From assembly GCA_038107835.1 (NCBI GenBank), contig JAYNHH010000010.1, positions 6,628-70,627 on the forward strand: 64,000 nucleotides of DNA. The letters are read 5' to 3'. The position numbers were made by a program, and so were the translations under genes. Of this stretch, positions 9,150 to 18,642 are shown one piece after another. Each line of letters begins with the position of its first letter. Position 1 is the stretch's first letter. The notes beneath the pieces are model-generated. The model made no database searches and was not told where the DNA came from. It saw nothing but the letters and a program-made list of their open reading frames with translations. The stretch is from MED-G116 sp038107835. Lineage in GTDB: Bacteria; Pseudomonadota; Alphaproteobacteria; Puniceispirillales; Puniceispirillaceae.

Positions 9150-9452
9150 ATGGATAAGACAACGACAACCGAACTGGAAGCCGCTGCATTTCGCCGTCTC
9201 GTCGCCCATCTGCAGAAACGCACCGACGTGCAGAATATTGATATGATGAATCTGTCGGGATTCTGTCGCAACTGCATGTCCAGATGGTATCGCCAGGCCG
9301 CCGAGGACCGCGACATCGAGATGACCGACACCGAGGCACGCGCCATCATCTACGGGATGGAATATGCTGACTGGAAGGCGCAATATCAGACCGAGGCGAC
9401 AGCTGAACAGAAAGCCGCCTATGAAAAGAACCATGCCGCGGTGGAAAAATAG
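9150..9452 (+). CDS. DUF1244 family protein
   Basis: 100 residues, soluble, no signal peptide. It matches the short DUF1244 family widespread in proteobacteria: LVAHLQKRTDVQNIDMMNLSGFCRNCMSRWY and YGMEYADWKAQYQ are its conserved blocks. The function of the family is unknown to me; the paired cysteines in GFCRNC could bind a metal or be redox-active. It has GGGAGATT just upstream of its ATG. It heads a same-strand run with the DUF2312 protein and pyrF. Confidence 0.85.
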   Translation: MDKTTTTELEAAAFRRLVAHLQKRTDVQNIDMMNLSGFCRNCMSRWYRQAAEDRDIEMTDTEARAIIYGMEYADWKAQYQTEATAEQKAAYEKNHAAVEK

Positions 9453-9509
9453 CAAGCCACCGCGTCACACTCATTGATCCACAACAGACATCTCAAGATA
9501 GGAAAATCC

Positions 9510-9761
9510 ATGGCAATCATCCCCGGAACCGGTGCTGGCGCCGAGCAGCTGCAACAATTCATCGAGCGGATTGAGCGGCTGGAGGAAGAAAAACGGGCGC
9601 TGATGGCGGATATCAAGGATGTCTATGCCGAAGCAAAGGCAACAGGTTTCGAGCCTAAAATCATGCGTCAGATCGTGCGGATGCGGGGCATGGACCGCGA
9701 ATTGCTGAACGAGCAGGATGAACTGCTGACGACCTATCGCACGGCGCTTGGCCTGGTCTGA
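9510..9761 (+). CDS. gapR: DUF2312 / GapR-like DNA-binding protein
   Basis: 83 residues from ATG 9510, just after the upstream GGAAAATCC. The sequence is a near-continuous charged helix (QLQQFIERIERLEEEKRALM, DIKDVYAEAKATGFEP, KIMRQIVRMR), the hallmark of DUF2312. The Caulobacter member GapR is a nucleoid-associated protein that binds AT-rich, overtwisted DNA ahead of replication and transcription complexes and stimulates topoisomerases. The symbol rests on family similarity; many alphaproteobacteria have one such gene, often near pyrF or DUF1244 as here. Confidence 0.82.
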   Translation: MAIIPGTGAGAEQLQQFIERIERLEEEKRALMADIKDVYAEAKATGFEPKIMRQIVRMRGMDRELLNEQDELLTTYRTALGLV

Positions 9762-9779
9762 TCCAAGGCGGGCTGAGCC

Positions 9780-10676
9780 ATGACACATTTTGCAGACAGG
9801 CTGACCGAGGCCAACCGGCAAACCGGTACCGTGCTGTGCATGGGGATCGACCCGCATATGACGATGATTCCGGCGCTGTTTGGCCGCGGTCTACCCGGTA
9901 GCGATGCCGCAGTCGCCACGATTCGGAATTTCGCCAATGCCTGTCTTGATCAGGCAATTGGCAAGGTCGCAGCAATCAAACCACAGGCGGCCTTTTTTGA
10001 ACAGCATGGCCCGGCCGGCATGCAGGTGCTTGCCGAGCTTGGGCGCGACGCGGTGAAGGCCGGTCTGCTTGTGGTGATGGACGCAAAACGCGGTGACATT
10101 GGCAGCACCTCAACCGCCTATGCCGCTGGCTGGATTGGGCATGACGCCGCCTATCCATCAGACGCGCTCACCATCAACCCCTGGCTTGGCATTGATACGC
10201 TTGAACCGTTTCTGGAACGGGCCGACGCATCCGGCAGCGGCCTGTTCATCTTGAACCGGACGAGCAATCCAGGTGCCGTAGATCTGCAGGACCAGCTTGT
10301 TGACGGTCAACCGCTCTATCAGCGTCTTGCCGGAATGTTGGCACCGCTTGCCGCGGACCGGTGCGGCACCAGCGGCTGGTCATCACTTGGCATCGTTGCC
10401 GGCGCCACCTGGCCTGAGGATGCACGCCGCCTGCGCGCGGCTTTGCCCGATTCGCCCTTTCTGGTGCCCGGGTTTGGTGCCCAGGGTGCCGGACCGGAAA
10501 AAGCGCTTGCCGGGCTGAAACGTGGTGATTATGGCTGGGAAGGCGGGTTGGTCAACAGCACACGCGGTCTGATTTTTCCTGCCGCAGCGGCAGATGCGAA
10601 TTCACTAAGTGATTGGAATAGCGTAATTTCTGACACGATAGACACCAATAAAATGGCTTTGAACCCCACCGGCTGA
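9780..10676 (+). CDS. pyrF: Orotidine 5'-phosphate decarboxylase (type 2)
   Basis: 298 residues, the longer subtype 2 of OMP decarboxylase. It converts orotidine monophosphate to UMP, the last step of pyrimidine synthesis. The catalytic Lys-Asp array is in VVMDAKRGDIGSTS, with LCMGIDPHMTMIP at the N-terminus, IKPQAAFFEQHG, and the phosphate loop region PGFGAQG near the end. It starts 18 bases after the GapR-like gene and is probably co-transcribed. Its 3' flank contains an imperfect hairpin around 10712-10740 (GTATC...GATAC) without a clear T-run. Confidence 0.93.
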   Translation: MTHFADRLTEANRQTGTVLCMGIDPHMTMIPALFGRGLPGSDAAVATIRNFANACLDQAIGKVAAIKPQAAFFEQHGPAGMQVLAELGRDAVKAGLLVVMDAKRGDIGSTSTAYAAGWIGHDAAYPSDALTINPWLGIDTLEPFLERADASGSGLFILNRTSNPGAVDLQDQLVDGQPLYQRLAGMLAPLAADRCGTSGWSSLGIVAGATWPEDARRLRAALPDSPFLVPGFGAQGAGPEKALAGLKRGDYGWEGGLVNSTRGLIFPAAAADANSLSDWNSVISDTIDTNKMALNPTG

Positions 10677-10889
10677 TCGGCCAGACCAGCTTGGTTATGA
10701 CGTCCTGAAATGGTGTATCACGCCACCGGCGGATACCACCGCCCTGCCCAAATCATCACTCGAAATTCACAACTGCGTTACCACGCCAGATTTCACTTTG
10801 AGCGAAATGTTTAATGCTGCAAATGCTTGGAAGGTTGGAGCGTTCTTCCAATAGGCAGAGTGTTAATCTAGGTAAGAAAGCTAAGTGTT

Positions 10890-11360
10890 GTGAGCGAAGT
10901 AGAGGTCCGTGAAGGTGAGCTCATCTGGTACAATGAGCGCAAGGGATATGGGTTTGTCAAGATTGGCGATGCAGAGGTTTTTCTGCACCGGTCAACGCTG
11001 GACCGATTTGGTTTGATCAGGCTTCTGACCGGTGACAAGGTCAGTGTATCCCTGACAACGAACGAGCATGGTCAGGTCATTCAGGATCTGCTGACGGTCA
11101 ACAGGCCTGTCTCGCCAGCACCACCGGCAGCCACAGAACCAGCTGAGGATGAGGTGCGTGCCGTGGTCAAATTCTTCAATGATCTGCGCGGCTATGGCTT
11201 TGTCACGGCTGACGATCTCGAGGAAGATGTCTTTGTCCATTCCCGTGTTCTCAATGATTGCGGTTTTCATTCACTGATGCAGGGCCAGAAACTGCTGGTG
11301 AAAGTGGATGATTCGGGGCGGGGACCACAGGTTCAGGCTGTGCGCCTTTTACAGGAATAG
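10890..11360 (+). CDS. Cold-shock protein with two CSD domains
   Basis: 156 residues with two cold-shock domains in tandem (about residues 8-66 and 87-150). RNP1 motifs are KGYGFVKI and RGYGFVTA; RNP2 motifs are VFLHRS and VFVHSR. A Pro/Ala-rich linker (RPVSPAPPAATEPAEDE) separates them. Double-CSD proteins are typical of alphaproteobacteria and bind single-stranded RNA or DNA. The start is a GTG at 10890. The 213-base gap upstream (10677-10889) holds no gene and presumably contains its promoter and 5' leader. Confidence 0.92.
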   Translation: MSEVEVREGELIWYNERKGYGFVKIGDAEVFLHRSTLDRFGLIRLLTGDKVSVSLTTNEHGQVIQDLLTVNRPVSPAPPAATEPAEDEVRAVVKFFNDLRGYGFVTADDLEEDVFVHSRVLNDCGFHSLMQGQKLLVKVDDSGRGPQVQAVRLLQE

Positions 11361-11535
11361 CTGCAGGAATAATTCCAGCAATCACCGTCCCGGCCCCTCG
11401 CCGTGGCGGAAATAGTCGCATGGCAAATCCAGCCATCATTGGATTTCACTGTACTTGTGCCGGGTTGATAACTAGCGTGAGGGTGCGCCAGCGTCGCATC
11501 ATGTGATGTTTTTTCCTTGAACCCGGACCAGAAGA

Positions 11536-12762
11536 ATGAGCAGCACACAGCCCTCGTCCCCATCATCGATGTTCGCGCCCTGGGTGATGGTGTTGATTGC
11601 CGGGTCCTGCATTGTCACGGTGACACTTGGTATCCGCCAGGTTTTCGGGCTGTTCATGGTGCCGATCTCGAATGAGCTTGGCACCGGCCTGCAGACATTC
11701 TCGCTGGCAATCGCGGCGCAGAACCTGCTATGGGGAGCCTCATCGCCTTTCTTCGGAGCGCTTGCCGACAGGATCGGCGCCTGGAAAGTGGCGGCGCTTG
11801 GCGCATTGATCTATGGCGCCGGATTGCTGTTCACCGCCCTGATGGTAACTGAGACCGGCATTTTTCTGGGGCAGATGCTGATTGGCATCGGCATGGGCAG
11901 CGCCGGAATTTCGATCGCCCTTGGTGCCGTTGCCCGCGCCGTTCCACCAGAAAAACGCTCCCTCGCCTTTGGCATGGTGACAAGTTTTGGCTCATTTGGC
12001 CAATTTGCCCTGTTGCCGATCACACAATTGCTCATTGGCGGCTATGGCTGGCAGATGGCCCTGGTTCTGCTGTCGGTGCTGACGGGCGCTATGATGGCGG
12101 TGGCACTTGGCATGCGCGGTGACAAGCCCGGGAGTGCCAGCGATGTCGCCGCGGTCACCACCGGCGAGGCACTGCAGCTGGCGGTGCGCAGCCGTGACTA
12201 TCTGCTGCTGACAACAGGGTTTTTTGTCTGCGGCCTGCAGCTTGTTTTCATCACGACCCATCTGCCCGTCTATCTGGAGGATCATGCGATCTCCGGCAAC
12301 ATCGCCAGCTGGTCGCTGGCGCTGGTCGGGCTGTTCAACATTCTGGGGGCTTTCATCTGTGGATGGCTGGGTGGCAGATCGTCAAAACGCAAAACACTGG
12401 CAAGCGTCTATCTGCTTCGCGCTCTGGTGATTGCCGCCTTTGTGATCACGCCACCAAGCGCGACAAGCGCGCTCATCTTCGGGGCGGCGATGGGCCTTTT
12501 GTGGCTCGGGACAATTCCGCTCACCAGCGGGTTGATTGTGGTGTTCTTTGGCCCGAAACATCTGAGCATGCTCTATGGCATCGTGTTCCTGTCGCACCAG
12601 CTGGGCTCGTTTGTCGGCGCCTGGCTTGGCGGCTATCTATATGATCTGACCACCAGCTATGAGTTGATGTGGTGGCTGAATGCCGCAGCCGGTCTTTTCG
12701 CCTTTGGCATCAACTGGATGATCCGCGAGGCACCGGCAATGCCGCAACCAGCCAGCGCCTGA
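11536..12762 (+). CDS. MFS transporter
   Basis: 408 residues, about 12 hydrophobic segments in two halves. The first half has FFGALADRIGAWKVAALGAL, the major facilitator loop-2/3 motif (G-x-x-x-D-R-x-G), and the second half the equivalent ICGWLGGRSSKRKTL. It resembles the oxalate/formate antiporter-like or monocarboxylate-type MFS group (IRQVFGLFMVPISNELG at the start), but the substrate cannot be assigned. ATG 11536. It sits alone between the cold-shock gene and convergent trxB. Confidence 0.85.
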   Translation: MSSTQPSSPSSMFAPWVMVLIAGSCIVTVTLGIRQVFGLFMVPISNELGTGLQTFSLAIAAQNLLWGASSPFFGALADRIGAWKVAALGALIYGAGLLFTALMVTETGIFLGQMLIGIGMGSAGISIALGAVARAVPPEKRSLAFGMVTSFGSFGQFALLPITQLLIGGYGWQMALVLLSVLTGAMMAVALGMRGDKPGSASDVAAVTTGEALQLAVRSRDYLLLTTGFFVCGLQLVFITTHLPVYLEDHAISGNIASWSLALVGLFNILGAFICGWLGGRSSKRKTLASVYLLRALVIAAFVITPPSATSALIFGAAMGLLWLGTIPLTSGLIVVFFGPKHLSMLYGIVFLSHQLGSFVGAWLGGYLYDLTTSYELMWWLNAAAGLFAFGINWMIREAPAMPQPASA

Positions 12763-12783
12763 AACGTCAGCGCAGAAACCCAC

Positions 12784-13749
12784 CTATTCCTGTTCACCAA
12801 GCCAGCGTTCGGCGTCAAGCGCAGCCATACAGCCCATGCCCGCAGCCGTTACCGCCTGACGGTAGATTTTGTCAACGCAATCACCCGCGGCAAAAATACC
12901 GGCAACCGAAGTGCGCGTTCCTCCCTTCTCGGCAAGGATATACCCCTCCTCATCGAGATCGACGACGCCGGCGAAGGCAGCTGTCGCCGGGTCATGGCCA
13001 ATGGCAACAAACATGCCATGGACCGCAATTTCCAGATCCGCCTCGCCAGCAGTCGAGGCCAGACGCAGAGCCGAGACACCGCCATCATCGCCCAGAACCT
13101 CGGCGACCTCACGATTCCAGAGAACCTCGATTTTCTCATGCCGGAGCAGTCGGTCCTGCATGATCTGCTCGGCCCGCAGCGCGTCACGACGATGCACCAG
13201 CGTTACCTTTTCACAGATATTGGCGAGATAGAGGGCTTCCTCAACGGCAGTGTTGCCACCACCGATCACAGCAACCTCGCGCCCCTTGTAGAAAAACCCA
13301 TCACAGGTGGCACAGGCGGAGACACCGCGCCCATTGAACGCCTGTTCTGACTCCAGCCCAAGCCAGCGCGCCTGCGCGCCAGTTGCCAGAATGATTGCAT
13401 CCGCCGTCATCTGCCCCCCTGAATCAAGGCTCAGGGTGAAGGGTCGCGACGAGACGTCGACCGCTGTCACGATGTCATAGATGACGCGCGCGCCGACATT
13501 TTCAGCCTGTGACTGCATCTCGGTCATCAGCCATGGCCCCTGGATGACATTGGCAAAACCCGGATAATTCTCCACATCCGTGGTGATCGTCATCTGACCA
13601 CCGGGCTGCAAGCCGGCAATAATGACCGGATTCAGATTGGCCCTTGCGGTATAGATGCCAGCCGTCAGACCGGCCGCGCCAGCACCGATGATGACGACCT
13701 GCTCATGCGGGACGGCCTGAGTGGATGTTTCAGCGGATATATTTGCCAT
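12784..13749 (-). CDS. trxB: Thioredoxin-disulfide reductase
   Basis: 321 residues. An NADPH-dependent flavoenzyme reducing thioredoxin. It has the FAD motif VVIIGAGAAGLTAGIYTARA, the redox-active disulfide in CATCDGFFY (CxxC), the NADPH-binding GGGNTAVEEALYLANI and the C-terminal FAD motif GIFAAGDCVDK. The length is normal. Start ATG 13749 with GGAGACGTTCC upstream. It is divergent from the M23 peptidase gene; the 144-base spacer carries both promoters. Confidence 0.96.
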   Translation of the reverse strand: MANISAETSTQAVPHEQVVIIGAGAAGLTAGIYTARANLNPVIIAGLQPGGQMTITTDVENYPGFANVIQGPWLMTEMQSQAENVGARVIYDIVTAVDVSSRPFTLSLDSGGQMTADAIILATGAQARWLGLESEQAFNGRGVSACATCDGFFYKGREVAVIGGGNTAVEEALYLANICEKVTLVHRRDALRAEQIMQDRLLRHEKIEVLWNREVAEVLGDDGGVSALRLASTAGEADLEIAVHGMFVAIGHDPATAAFAGVVDLDEEGYILAEKGGTRTSVAGIFAAGDCVDKIYRQAVTAAGMGCMAALDAERWLGEQE

Positions 13750-13893
13750 GGAACGTCTCCTGCAGGGACAAAAGGCCCGTCGACAAGCGGCAGGTCGACA
13801 GTCAGCCAGTCAAATAAAAACACGCCCCCTGCATGCGGGAACAAAATGTTTCGGCGTGTATTGGACGCGTGATGATGATACCCTTGGCGCATT

Positions 13894-14751
13894 ATGAAGC
13901 CAAGATCATTTACCCATCTCTGCCTGCTTTTTCTCACGGTTGCGCTGCTGCCGATGATGGCAAGCGCCGCCCAGCAGAGCCAGACAGCCACCATCAATGG
14001 CGCTGATGTGATCACCGGCTCGGCTATTGAGGGCGGCTTGATCATCGCCCGCACAATGCCCGGCAGCCAGGTGGAAATTGATGGCACCGCGGTTCCAGTC
14101 AGCGGCACTGGATTGTTTCTGGTCGGATTTCACCATCAAAGTGATGCGCCCCAGACAATCGACATAACCAATGGTGACGGCGCGCGCCACAGCACCGTTC
14201 TGACCGTGGCGCAGCGCGACTATGCCATTCAGCGGATTGATGGCCTCGAGCCAAAAATGGTGACGCCACCCGAAGATGTCATCAAGCGCATCAAACGTGA
14301 CGCCAAGGCGGTGCGGGAAGCGCGGACGCGGATTGCGCCGCTTGGCGATTTTGTTGACGGCTTCGACTGGCCGGTCAGCGGCCGTATCTCCGGCGTTTTT
14401 GGCAGTCAGCGAATTCTCAACGGCAAACCGCGGGCGCCGCATTACGGCATTGATATCGCCGCGCCAAAGGGAACGGCCGTTCTGGCCCCGGCCAGCGGCC
14501 GTGTGACTCTGGTGATGGATCTCTATTATTCAGGCTGGACCATTCTGGTGGCACATGGCCTCGGACTCAATTCCAGCTTTCTGCATCTCGACCAGGTTGC
14601 TGTCTCGACTGGTGAGCAGGTTGCACGTGGCGCATTGTTGGGATGGGTCGGATCAAGCGGCAGATCAACGGGACCCCATCTTGACTGGCGGCTCGACTGG
14701 CAGGGACGCCGGCTGGATGCTGCCCTGATCGCCGGCCCGATGCCACAATGA
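13894..14751 (+). CDS. M23 (LytM-type) metallopeptidase, exported
   Basis: 285 residues with an N-terminal signal peptide (hydrophobic LCLLFLTVALLPMMASAAQQ, likely cut after ASA). A beta-rich middle region precedes a C-terminal peptidase M23 domain: HYGIDIAAPKGTAVLAP supplies the first His and Asp of the zinc site and GPHLDWRLDW the HxD motif. All metal ligands look intact, so it is probably an active cell-wall endopeptidase in the periplasm rather than an inactive EnvC-type activator. The following epimerase gene begins 28 bases after its stop. Confidence 0.88.
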   Translation: MKPRSFTHLCLLFLTVALLPMMASAAQQSQTATINGADVITGSAIEGGLIIARTMPGSQVEIDGTAVPVSGTGLFLVGFHHQSDAPQTIDITNGDGARHSTVLTVAQRDYAIQRIDGLEPKMVTPPEDVIKRIKRDAKAVREARTRIAPLGDFVDGFDWPVSGRISGVFGSQRILNGKPRAPHYGIDIAAPKGTAVLAPASGRVTLVMDLYYSGWTILVAHGLGLNSSFLHLDQVAVSTGEQVARGALLGWVGSSGRSTGPHLDWRLDWQGRRLDAALIAGPMPQ

Positions 14752-14779
14752 GAGAGCTTGCCAGAACCGGTCTCACGCG

Positions 14780-15640
14780 ATGACAAAACCGCCCGTCATT
14801 TTTATTTTCGGCATTGGCTATGTTGGACGGCCATTGGGTCATCTGCTGGCAAAGGCTGGCTGGCAGATCCGTGGCACCACCCGCACACCCGAAAAGCTGG
14901 CGGATGAAATCGCCGCCGGCTGGCAGGTCTATCCGTTCAGCGACAGCCAACCACTGGCAGATGCAAAATCGGCTCTGGATGGAGTTGATGCGCTGGTAAG
15001 CACAATCACCGCGATTGGCGGTAGCGATCCGGTACTCGACGCCCATGGCGAGACGTTGCGTAATTTCACCGGTTGGACAGGCTATGTGTCCGCAACCTCG
15101 ATCTATCCGGACAAACCGCAGGGTTTTTGTTACGAGGACACGCCGCCGGAACCGGCAACAGCGCGTGGCCGCGCCCGGCTGGCCACGGAACACCGCTGGC
15201 TGGATTTGCTGGGCGCTGAAATTTTCAGGGCGGCAGGGATTTATGGCCCCGGACGGAGTGCCTTTGACGGGCTACGTGATGGCACGGCGCGGATCATCGA
15301 GCGCGAGGGGCAGGTTTTCAACAGAATCCATGTTGAGGATATCTGCCGGATCATCACCGCCGCAATGGCACAGCCCCGACGGGGCCGGATCATCAATCTT
15401 GCCGATGAAAAGCCAGCGCCGCAGGGCGATGTAGTCAGGTGCGCTGCAAAGCTGTTGGGCGTTGCCCCGCCGGAACCCCAGACCCTCGAAGAGGCAAATC
15501 TATCAGCGATGGCCCGCAGCTTCTATGTGTCGAGGCGGCGCGTTGGCTCACGCGTGATCAAGCCAGAACTGGGTCTTGATCTGCTCTATCCAGATTATGA
15601 AAGCGGCCTTGCCGCAATTCTTGCCGCAGAGGGCGGCTGA
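14780..15640 (+). CDS. NAD-dependent epimerase/dehydratase family protein (YeeZ-like SDR)
   Basis: 286 residues of the extended short-chain dehydrogenase type. The nucleotide motif is FIFGIGYVGRPLGHLL. The family position of the catalytic Tyr is in TSIYPDKPQG, and RAAGIYGPGRSAFDG is the usual substrate-side motif. Similar proteins are annotated as YeeZ or NAD(P)-dependent epimerase; the physiological substrate is unknown. It follows the peptidase closely and is likely in one transcript with it. It converges with fbaA, 3 bases apart. Confidence 0.8.
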   Translation: MTKPPVIFIFGIGYVGRPLGHLLAKAGWQIRGTTRTPEKLADEIAAGWQVYPFSDSQPLADAKSALDGVDALVSTITAIGGSDPVLDAHGETLRNFTGWTGYVSATSIYPDKPQGFCYEDTPPEPATARGRARLATEHRWLDLLGAEIFRAAGIYGPGRSAFDGLRDGTARIIEREGQVFNRIHVEDICRIITAAMAQPRRGRIINLADEKPAPQGDVVRCAAKLLGVAPPEPQTLEEANLSAMARSFYVSRRRVGSRVIKPELGLDLLYPDYESGLAAILAAEGG

Positions 15641-15643
15641 TGG

Positions 15644-16705
15644 CTAGCCAATGACCGGGTCAAGTTCACCTGCGGCATAGCGCGATGCCATTGCCGAGAG
15701 CGTCAGCGGCTTCAGCCGCGAGGCATTGCCGGCCGTGCCAAAACGCTCCAACCTGTCGGCGCATAGATCGGACATGGCCTGCATGGCTGGCTTCATGAAT
15801 TTTCGGGGATCGAATTCTGATTTGTTTTCGGTTGCCACCTTGCGGATCACACCCAGCATTGCCAACCGGCAGTCAGTGTCAATATTCACCTTGCGAACAC
15901 CATGCTTGATGCCCCGCTCAATCTCCTCAAGCGGCACGCCCCAGGTCTGTGGCATCTCGCCACCATAGGCATTGAACACATCCTGCAGTTCCTGTGGCAC
16001 GCTGGATGAACCATGCATGACAAGATGGATATTGGGCAGCCGGCGGTTGATTTCCTCGACCACATTCATCGCCAGAATATCGCCATCCGGCTTGCGGGTG
16101 AATTTATAGGCGCCGTGACTGGTTCCCATGGCAATGGCCAGCGCATCGACCTTGGTCTGCCTGACGAAATCCACTGCCTGATCAGGGTCGGTGAGGAGCT
16201 GTTCCTCAGACAGTTTGCCCTCAGCGCCATGTCCATCTTCCTGTTCACCCTCGCCTGTTTCCAGCGATCCCAGAACACCCAACTCGCCCTCCACCGAAAC
16301 GCCGGCATGATGCGCCATCTGGGTGACCTGGTTGGTGATGGCCAGATTGTAATCATAGGATGCGGGGGTCTTTGCGTCCGCCTCAAGCGAGCCATCCATC
16401 ATCACCGAGGTAAACCCATATTGAATGGCCGTCATGCAGGTGGCCTGGCTGTTGCCGTGATCCTGATGCATGCAGAGCGGAATATGCGGATACATCTCGG
16501 CCAGCGCCTTGACCATCGCCTGCAGCATGATGTCACCAGCGTAGTTCCGGGCACCGCGGCTTGCCTGGATGATCACCGGCGCATCGACCTTGTCAGCCGC
16601 CTGCAGAATGGCCAGCCCCTGTTCCATATTGTTGATGTTGAAAGCCGGAACGCCATAGCCGCGCTCAGCGGCATCGTCCAGCAGTTGGCGCAGTGAAATC
16701 AACAT
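15644..16705 (-). CDS. fbaA: Class II fructose-1,6-bisphosphate aldolase
   Basis: 353 residues. A zinc-dependent aldolase cleaving or forming fructose-1,6-bisphosphate. YGVPAFNINNMEQ is the N-terminal signature, CMHQDHGNS carries the catalytic Asp and zinc His, and GTSHGAYKF and HGSSSVP the other zinc/phosphate loops. Sequence style and length match the Calvin-subtype class IIB enzymes (CbbA-like). It lies 4 bases downstream of the bisphosphatase in a two-gene operon. No RuBisCO or phosphoribulokinase is nearby, so gluconeogenesis is the likelier use. Confidence 0.94.
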   Translation of the reverse strand: MLISLRQLLDDAAERGYGVPAFNINNMEQGLAILQAADKVDAPVIIQASRGARNYAGDIMLQAMVKALAEMYPHIPLCMHQDHGNSQATCMTAIQYGFTSVMMDGSLEADAKTPASYDYNLAITNQVTQMAHHAGVSVEGELGVLGSLETGEGEQEDGHGAEGKLSEEQLLTDPDQAVDFVRQTKVDALAIAMGTSHGAYKFTRKPDGDILAMNVVEEINRRLPNIHLVMHGSSSVPQELQDVFNAYGGEMPQTWGVPLEEIERGIKHGVRKVNIDTDCRLAMLGVIRKVATENKSEFDPRKFMKPAMQAMSDLCADRLERFGTAGNASRLKPLTLSAMASRYAAGELDPVIG

Positions 16706-16709
16706 TGGA

Positions 16710-17690
16710 TCACTCCTTTCGGATGGGTGGCTCTGATGATGAATGATGCCTGACTATCTCGTCGATTTCGGTGCAGGAACCGAACAAAAATGGCACACGC
16801 TGGTGCAAATGCCCGGGAATGATGTCCATGACCGCACCCGCGCCATTTGTGGCGCTGCCCCCGGCCTGTTCGACCAGAAAGGCGACAGGCGCAGCCTCAT
16901 AGACGAGACGCAGTCGGCCCTCACTATAGCCAGTGCGTCGGTCGCCCGGATAGAGAAACACGCCACCACGCCGGAAAATCCGCCAGCTGTCGGCAACCAG
17001 AGAGCCGAGCCAGCGCATGTTGAAATCACGCCCACGCGGCCCATCCGCGCCAGCGACACAATCGGCAACATAGGCAACGGCTGGCGCATGCCAAAACCGG
17101 GAATTGGCCGCATTGATGGCAAATTCGGATGTCTGTGCGGGAATGCTGACAGCCCAGTCCAGCAAATGAAATACGCCGGACGAATCCATCTGGAAGGCGT
17201 GAACACCCTGTCCCATGGTCAATAGCAGAGTGGTTTGCGGGCCATAGACGAAGAAGCCTGAGGCAAGCTGATTGCGGCCCGGCTGGAGCGGCCCCGCCGC
17301 TGCAGGCAACAGGGAGAAAATCGTGCCAATGGAGAGGTTGGTGTCAATATTCGATGATCCGTCCAGCGGATCACAGGCAACAATCACCAGCCCGTCATCA
17401 TTCATCGGCACCGGGTCCTCGCGCTCTTCGGACAGGTAGGTGGCAACTCCAGCCGCCAAAAGTGCTGCCGCAACTATCTCGTCACAGATCACATCCAGCG
17501 CCTTCTGTATGTCACCATCGGCATTCGCACTGCCCCGGGCGGCGGCAAAATCTGCTGAGGCGTCCGGCTCACGGATCACTTTGGCAATCCGGGCAGCAGC
17601 ACCGGCAAGCGCGAGAATGGCCTCACCAGTAGCGGTCTGGAGCGCCGCCGCGGAAGATCGGTCAGAAATATATGTGCAAAGGTCAGTCAT
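16710..17690 (-). CDS. fbp: Fructose-1,6-bisphosphatase, class I
   Basis: About 326 residues from ATG 17690 (MTDLCTYISDRSS); an in-frame extension to 17729 is unlikely. It hydrolyses fructose-1,6-bisphosphate to fructose-6-phosphate. The metal site motif is DPLDGSSNIDTNLSIGTIFS; further blocks are YSEGRLRLVYEAAP and EQAGGSATNGAG. The first gene of the fbp-fbaA pair, it supports gluconeogenic growth on small carbon compounds such as those handled elsewhere in this window. The leader between it and the Bax-inhibitor gene contains that gene's terminator. Confidence 0.94.
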   Translation of the reverse strand: MTDLCTYISDRSSAAALQTATGEAILALAGAAARIAKVIREPDASADFAAARGSANADGDIQKALDVICDEIVAAALLAAGVATYLSEEREDPVPMNDDGLVIVACDPLDGSSNIDTNLSIGTIFSLLPAAAGPLQPGRNQLASGFFVYGPQTTLLLTMGQGVHAFQMDSSGVFHLLDWAVSIPAQTSEFAINAANSRFWHAPAVAYVADCVAGADGPRGRDFNMRWLGSLVADSWRIFRRGGVFLYPGDRRTGYSEGRLRLVYEAAPVAFLVEQAGGSATNGAGAVMDIIPGHLHQRVPFLFGSCTEIDEIVRHHSSSEPPIRKE

Positions 17691-17727
17691 TTTGTGTTGC
17701 CAAATCACGGTCATCATGACCGCTGTC

Positions 17728-17760
17728 AAAAAAACGCCCGGTGCAGATTGTCACCGGGCG
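17728..17760 (-). terminator. Rho-independent terminator of the Bax-inhibitor-1 gene
   Basis: A perfect 9-base stem (CGCCCGGTG / CACCGGGCG at 17735-17743 and 17752-17760) is followed on the minus strand by a run of seven T. It sits 31 bases past the stop of the gene ending at 17791 and before the fbp start. Confidence 0.88.
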
Positions 17761-17790
17761 TGGCTGTTCATTCATTCATCCTCGGACAGG

Positions 17791-18534
17791 CTATTCGCGG
17801 TTGCCGAACAGCTGCAGGATGAACAGGAACATGTTGATGAAATCAAGATACAGACGCAGCGCACCAAAAATTGATTTCTTCGCTGACACTTCGGTGCTGT
17901 CACCGGCCCGGTACATATTCTTGATGTCCTGGGTATCATAGGCAGTCAGGCCAGCAAAAATCAGCACACCAGCAACCGAGATCATGAAATGCATGGCTGT
18001 TGATGCCATGAAGATGTTCACGACGCTGGCGATGATCAGACCGAACAGGCCAATCATCAGGAACGAGCCGAGCGCTGACAGGCTGCGTTTTGTCGTGTAG
18101 CCGTAAAGGCTGAGCGCGGCAAAGGCACCTGCAGTCACAAAGAATGCACGGGCAACGCTTGGCATGCTGAAGGTCAACAGGATTGATGACAGCGACAGCC
18201 CCATCAACGCGCTGTAGACATAGAACATGGTGCGGGCCTTTGATGCCGACATGGAGTTTATCCGGGCCGACAGCCAGAAGACCATACCCAGCGGTGCCAG
18301 CATGACCACCCATTTCAGTGGTGATGCGTAGATCAGTTGGCCGAGTGACGTCAGATAGAGGCCGCCGTCAGGACCCGTCACTGTGGTCAGCATCTTTGTT
18401 CCGAACGCGAACAACCCGCTGAACAACAGCGCGATTGTCATATGGTTGTATACGCCAAGCATATAAGAGCGCAGGCCAACGTCAATTTGCGACGCGTCTG
18501 CTGCTGCTGTGTTCATAAAACGATTATCTGCCAT
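17791..18534 (-). CDS. Bax inhibitor-1 / YccA family membrane protein
   Basis: 247 residues with about seven membrane segments and the BI-1 family layout: SYMLGVYNHMTIALLFSGLFAFG at the start, YASPLKWVVMLAPLGMVFWLS, and a C-terminal GLTAYDTQDIKNMYRAGD. The two-Asp region near the C-terminus is the pH-sensing site in the calcium-leak homologue BsYetJ. Bacterial members are inner-membrane proteins of uncertain role, often tied to FtsH or ion leak. Start ATG 18534 after GGGGGTTACAG. A strong terminator follows it. Confidence 0.9.
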   Translation of the reverse strand: MADNRFMNTAAADASQIDVGLRSYMLGVYNHMTIALLFSGLFAFGTKMLTTVTGPDGGLYLTSLGQLIYASPLKWVVMLAPLGMVFWLSARINSMSASKARTMFYVYSALMGLSLSSILLTFSMPSVARAFFVTAGAFAALSLYGYTTKRSLSALGSFLMIGLFGLIIASVVNIFMASTAMHFMISVAGVLIFAGLTAYDTQDIKNMYRAGDSTEVSAKKSIFGALRLYLDFINMFLFILQLFGNRE

Positions 18535-18642
18535 TCTGTAACCCCCAAATAGCTGATTGACTGCCTAGAATGTAATGTCTGTCATGGTTTTGTTCAAGTC
18601 TCATCGACATAGCTTCGCCAAACTTTGCGGCGATGAGAAGAT

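Noticed and set aside
15644..17690. Calvin cycle locus
   Set aside because: Only aldolase and bisphosphatase are present; without RuBisCO or phosphoribulokinase nearby, gluconeogenesis explains them.
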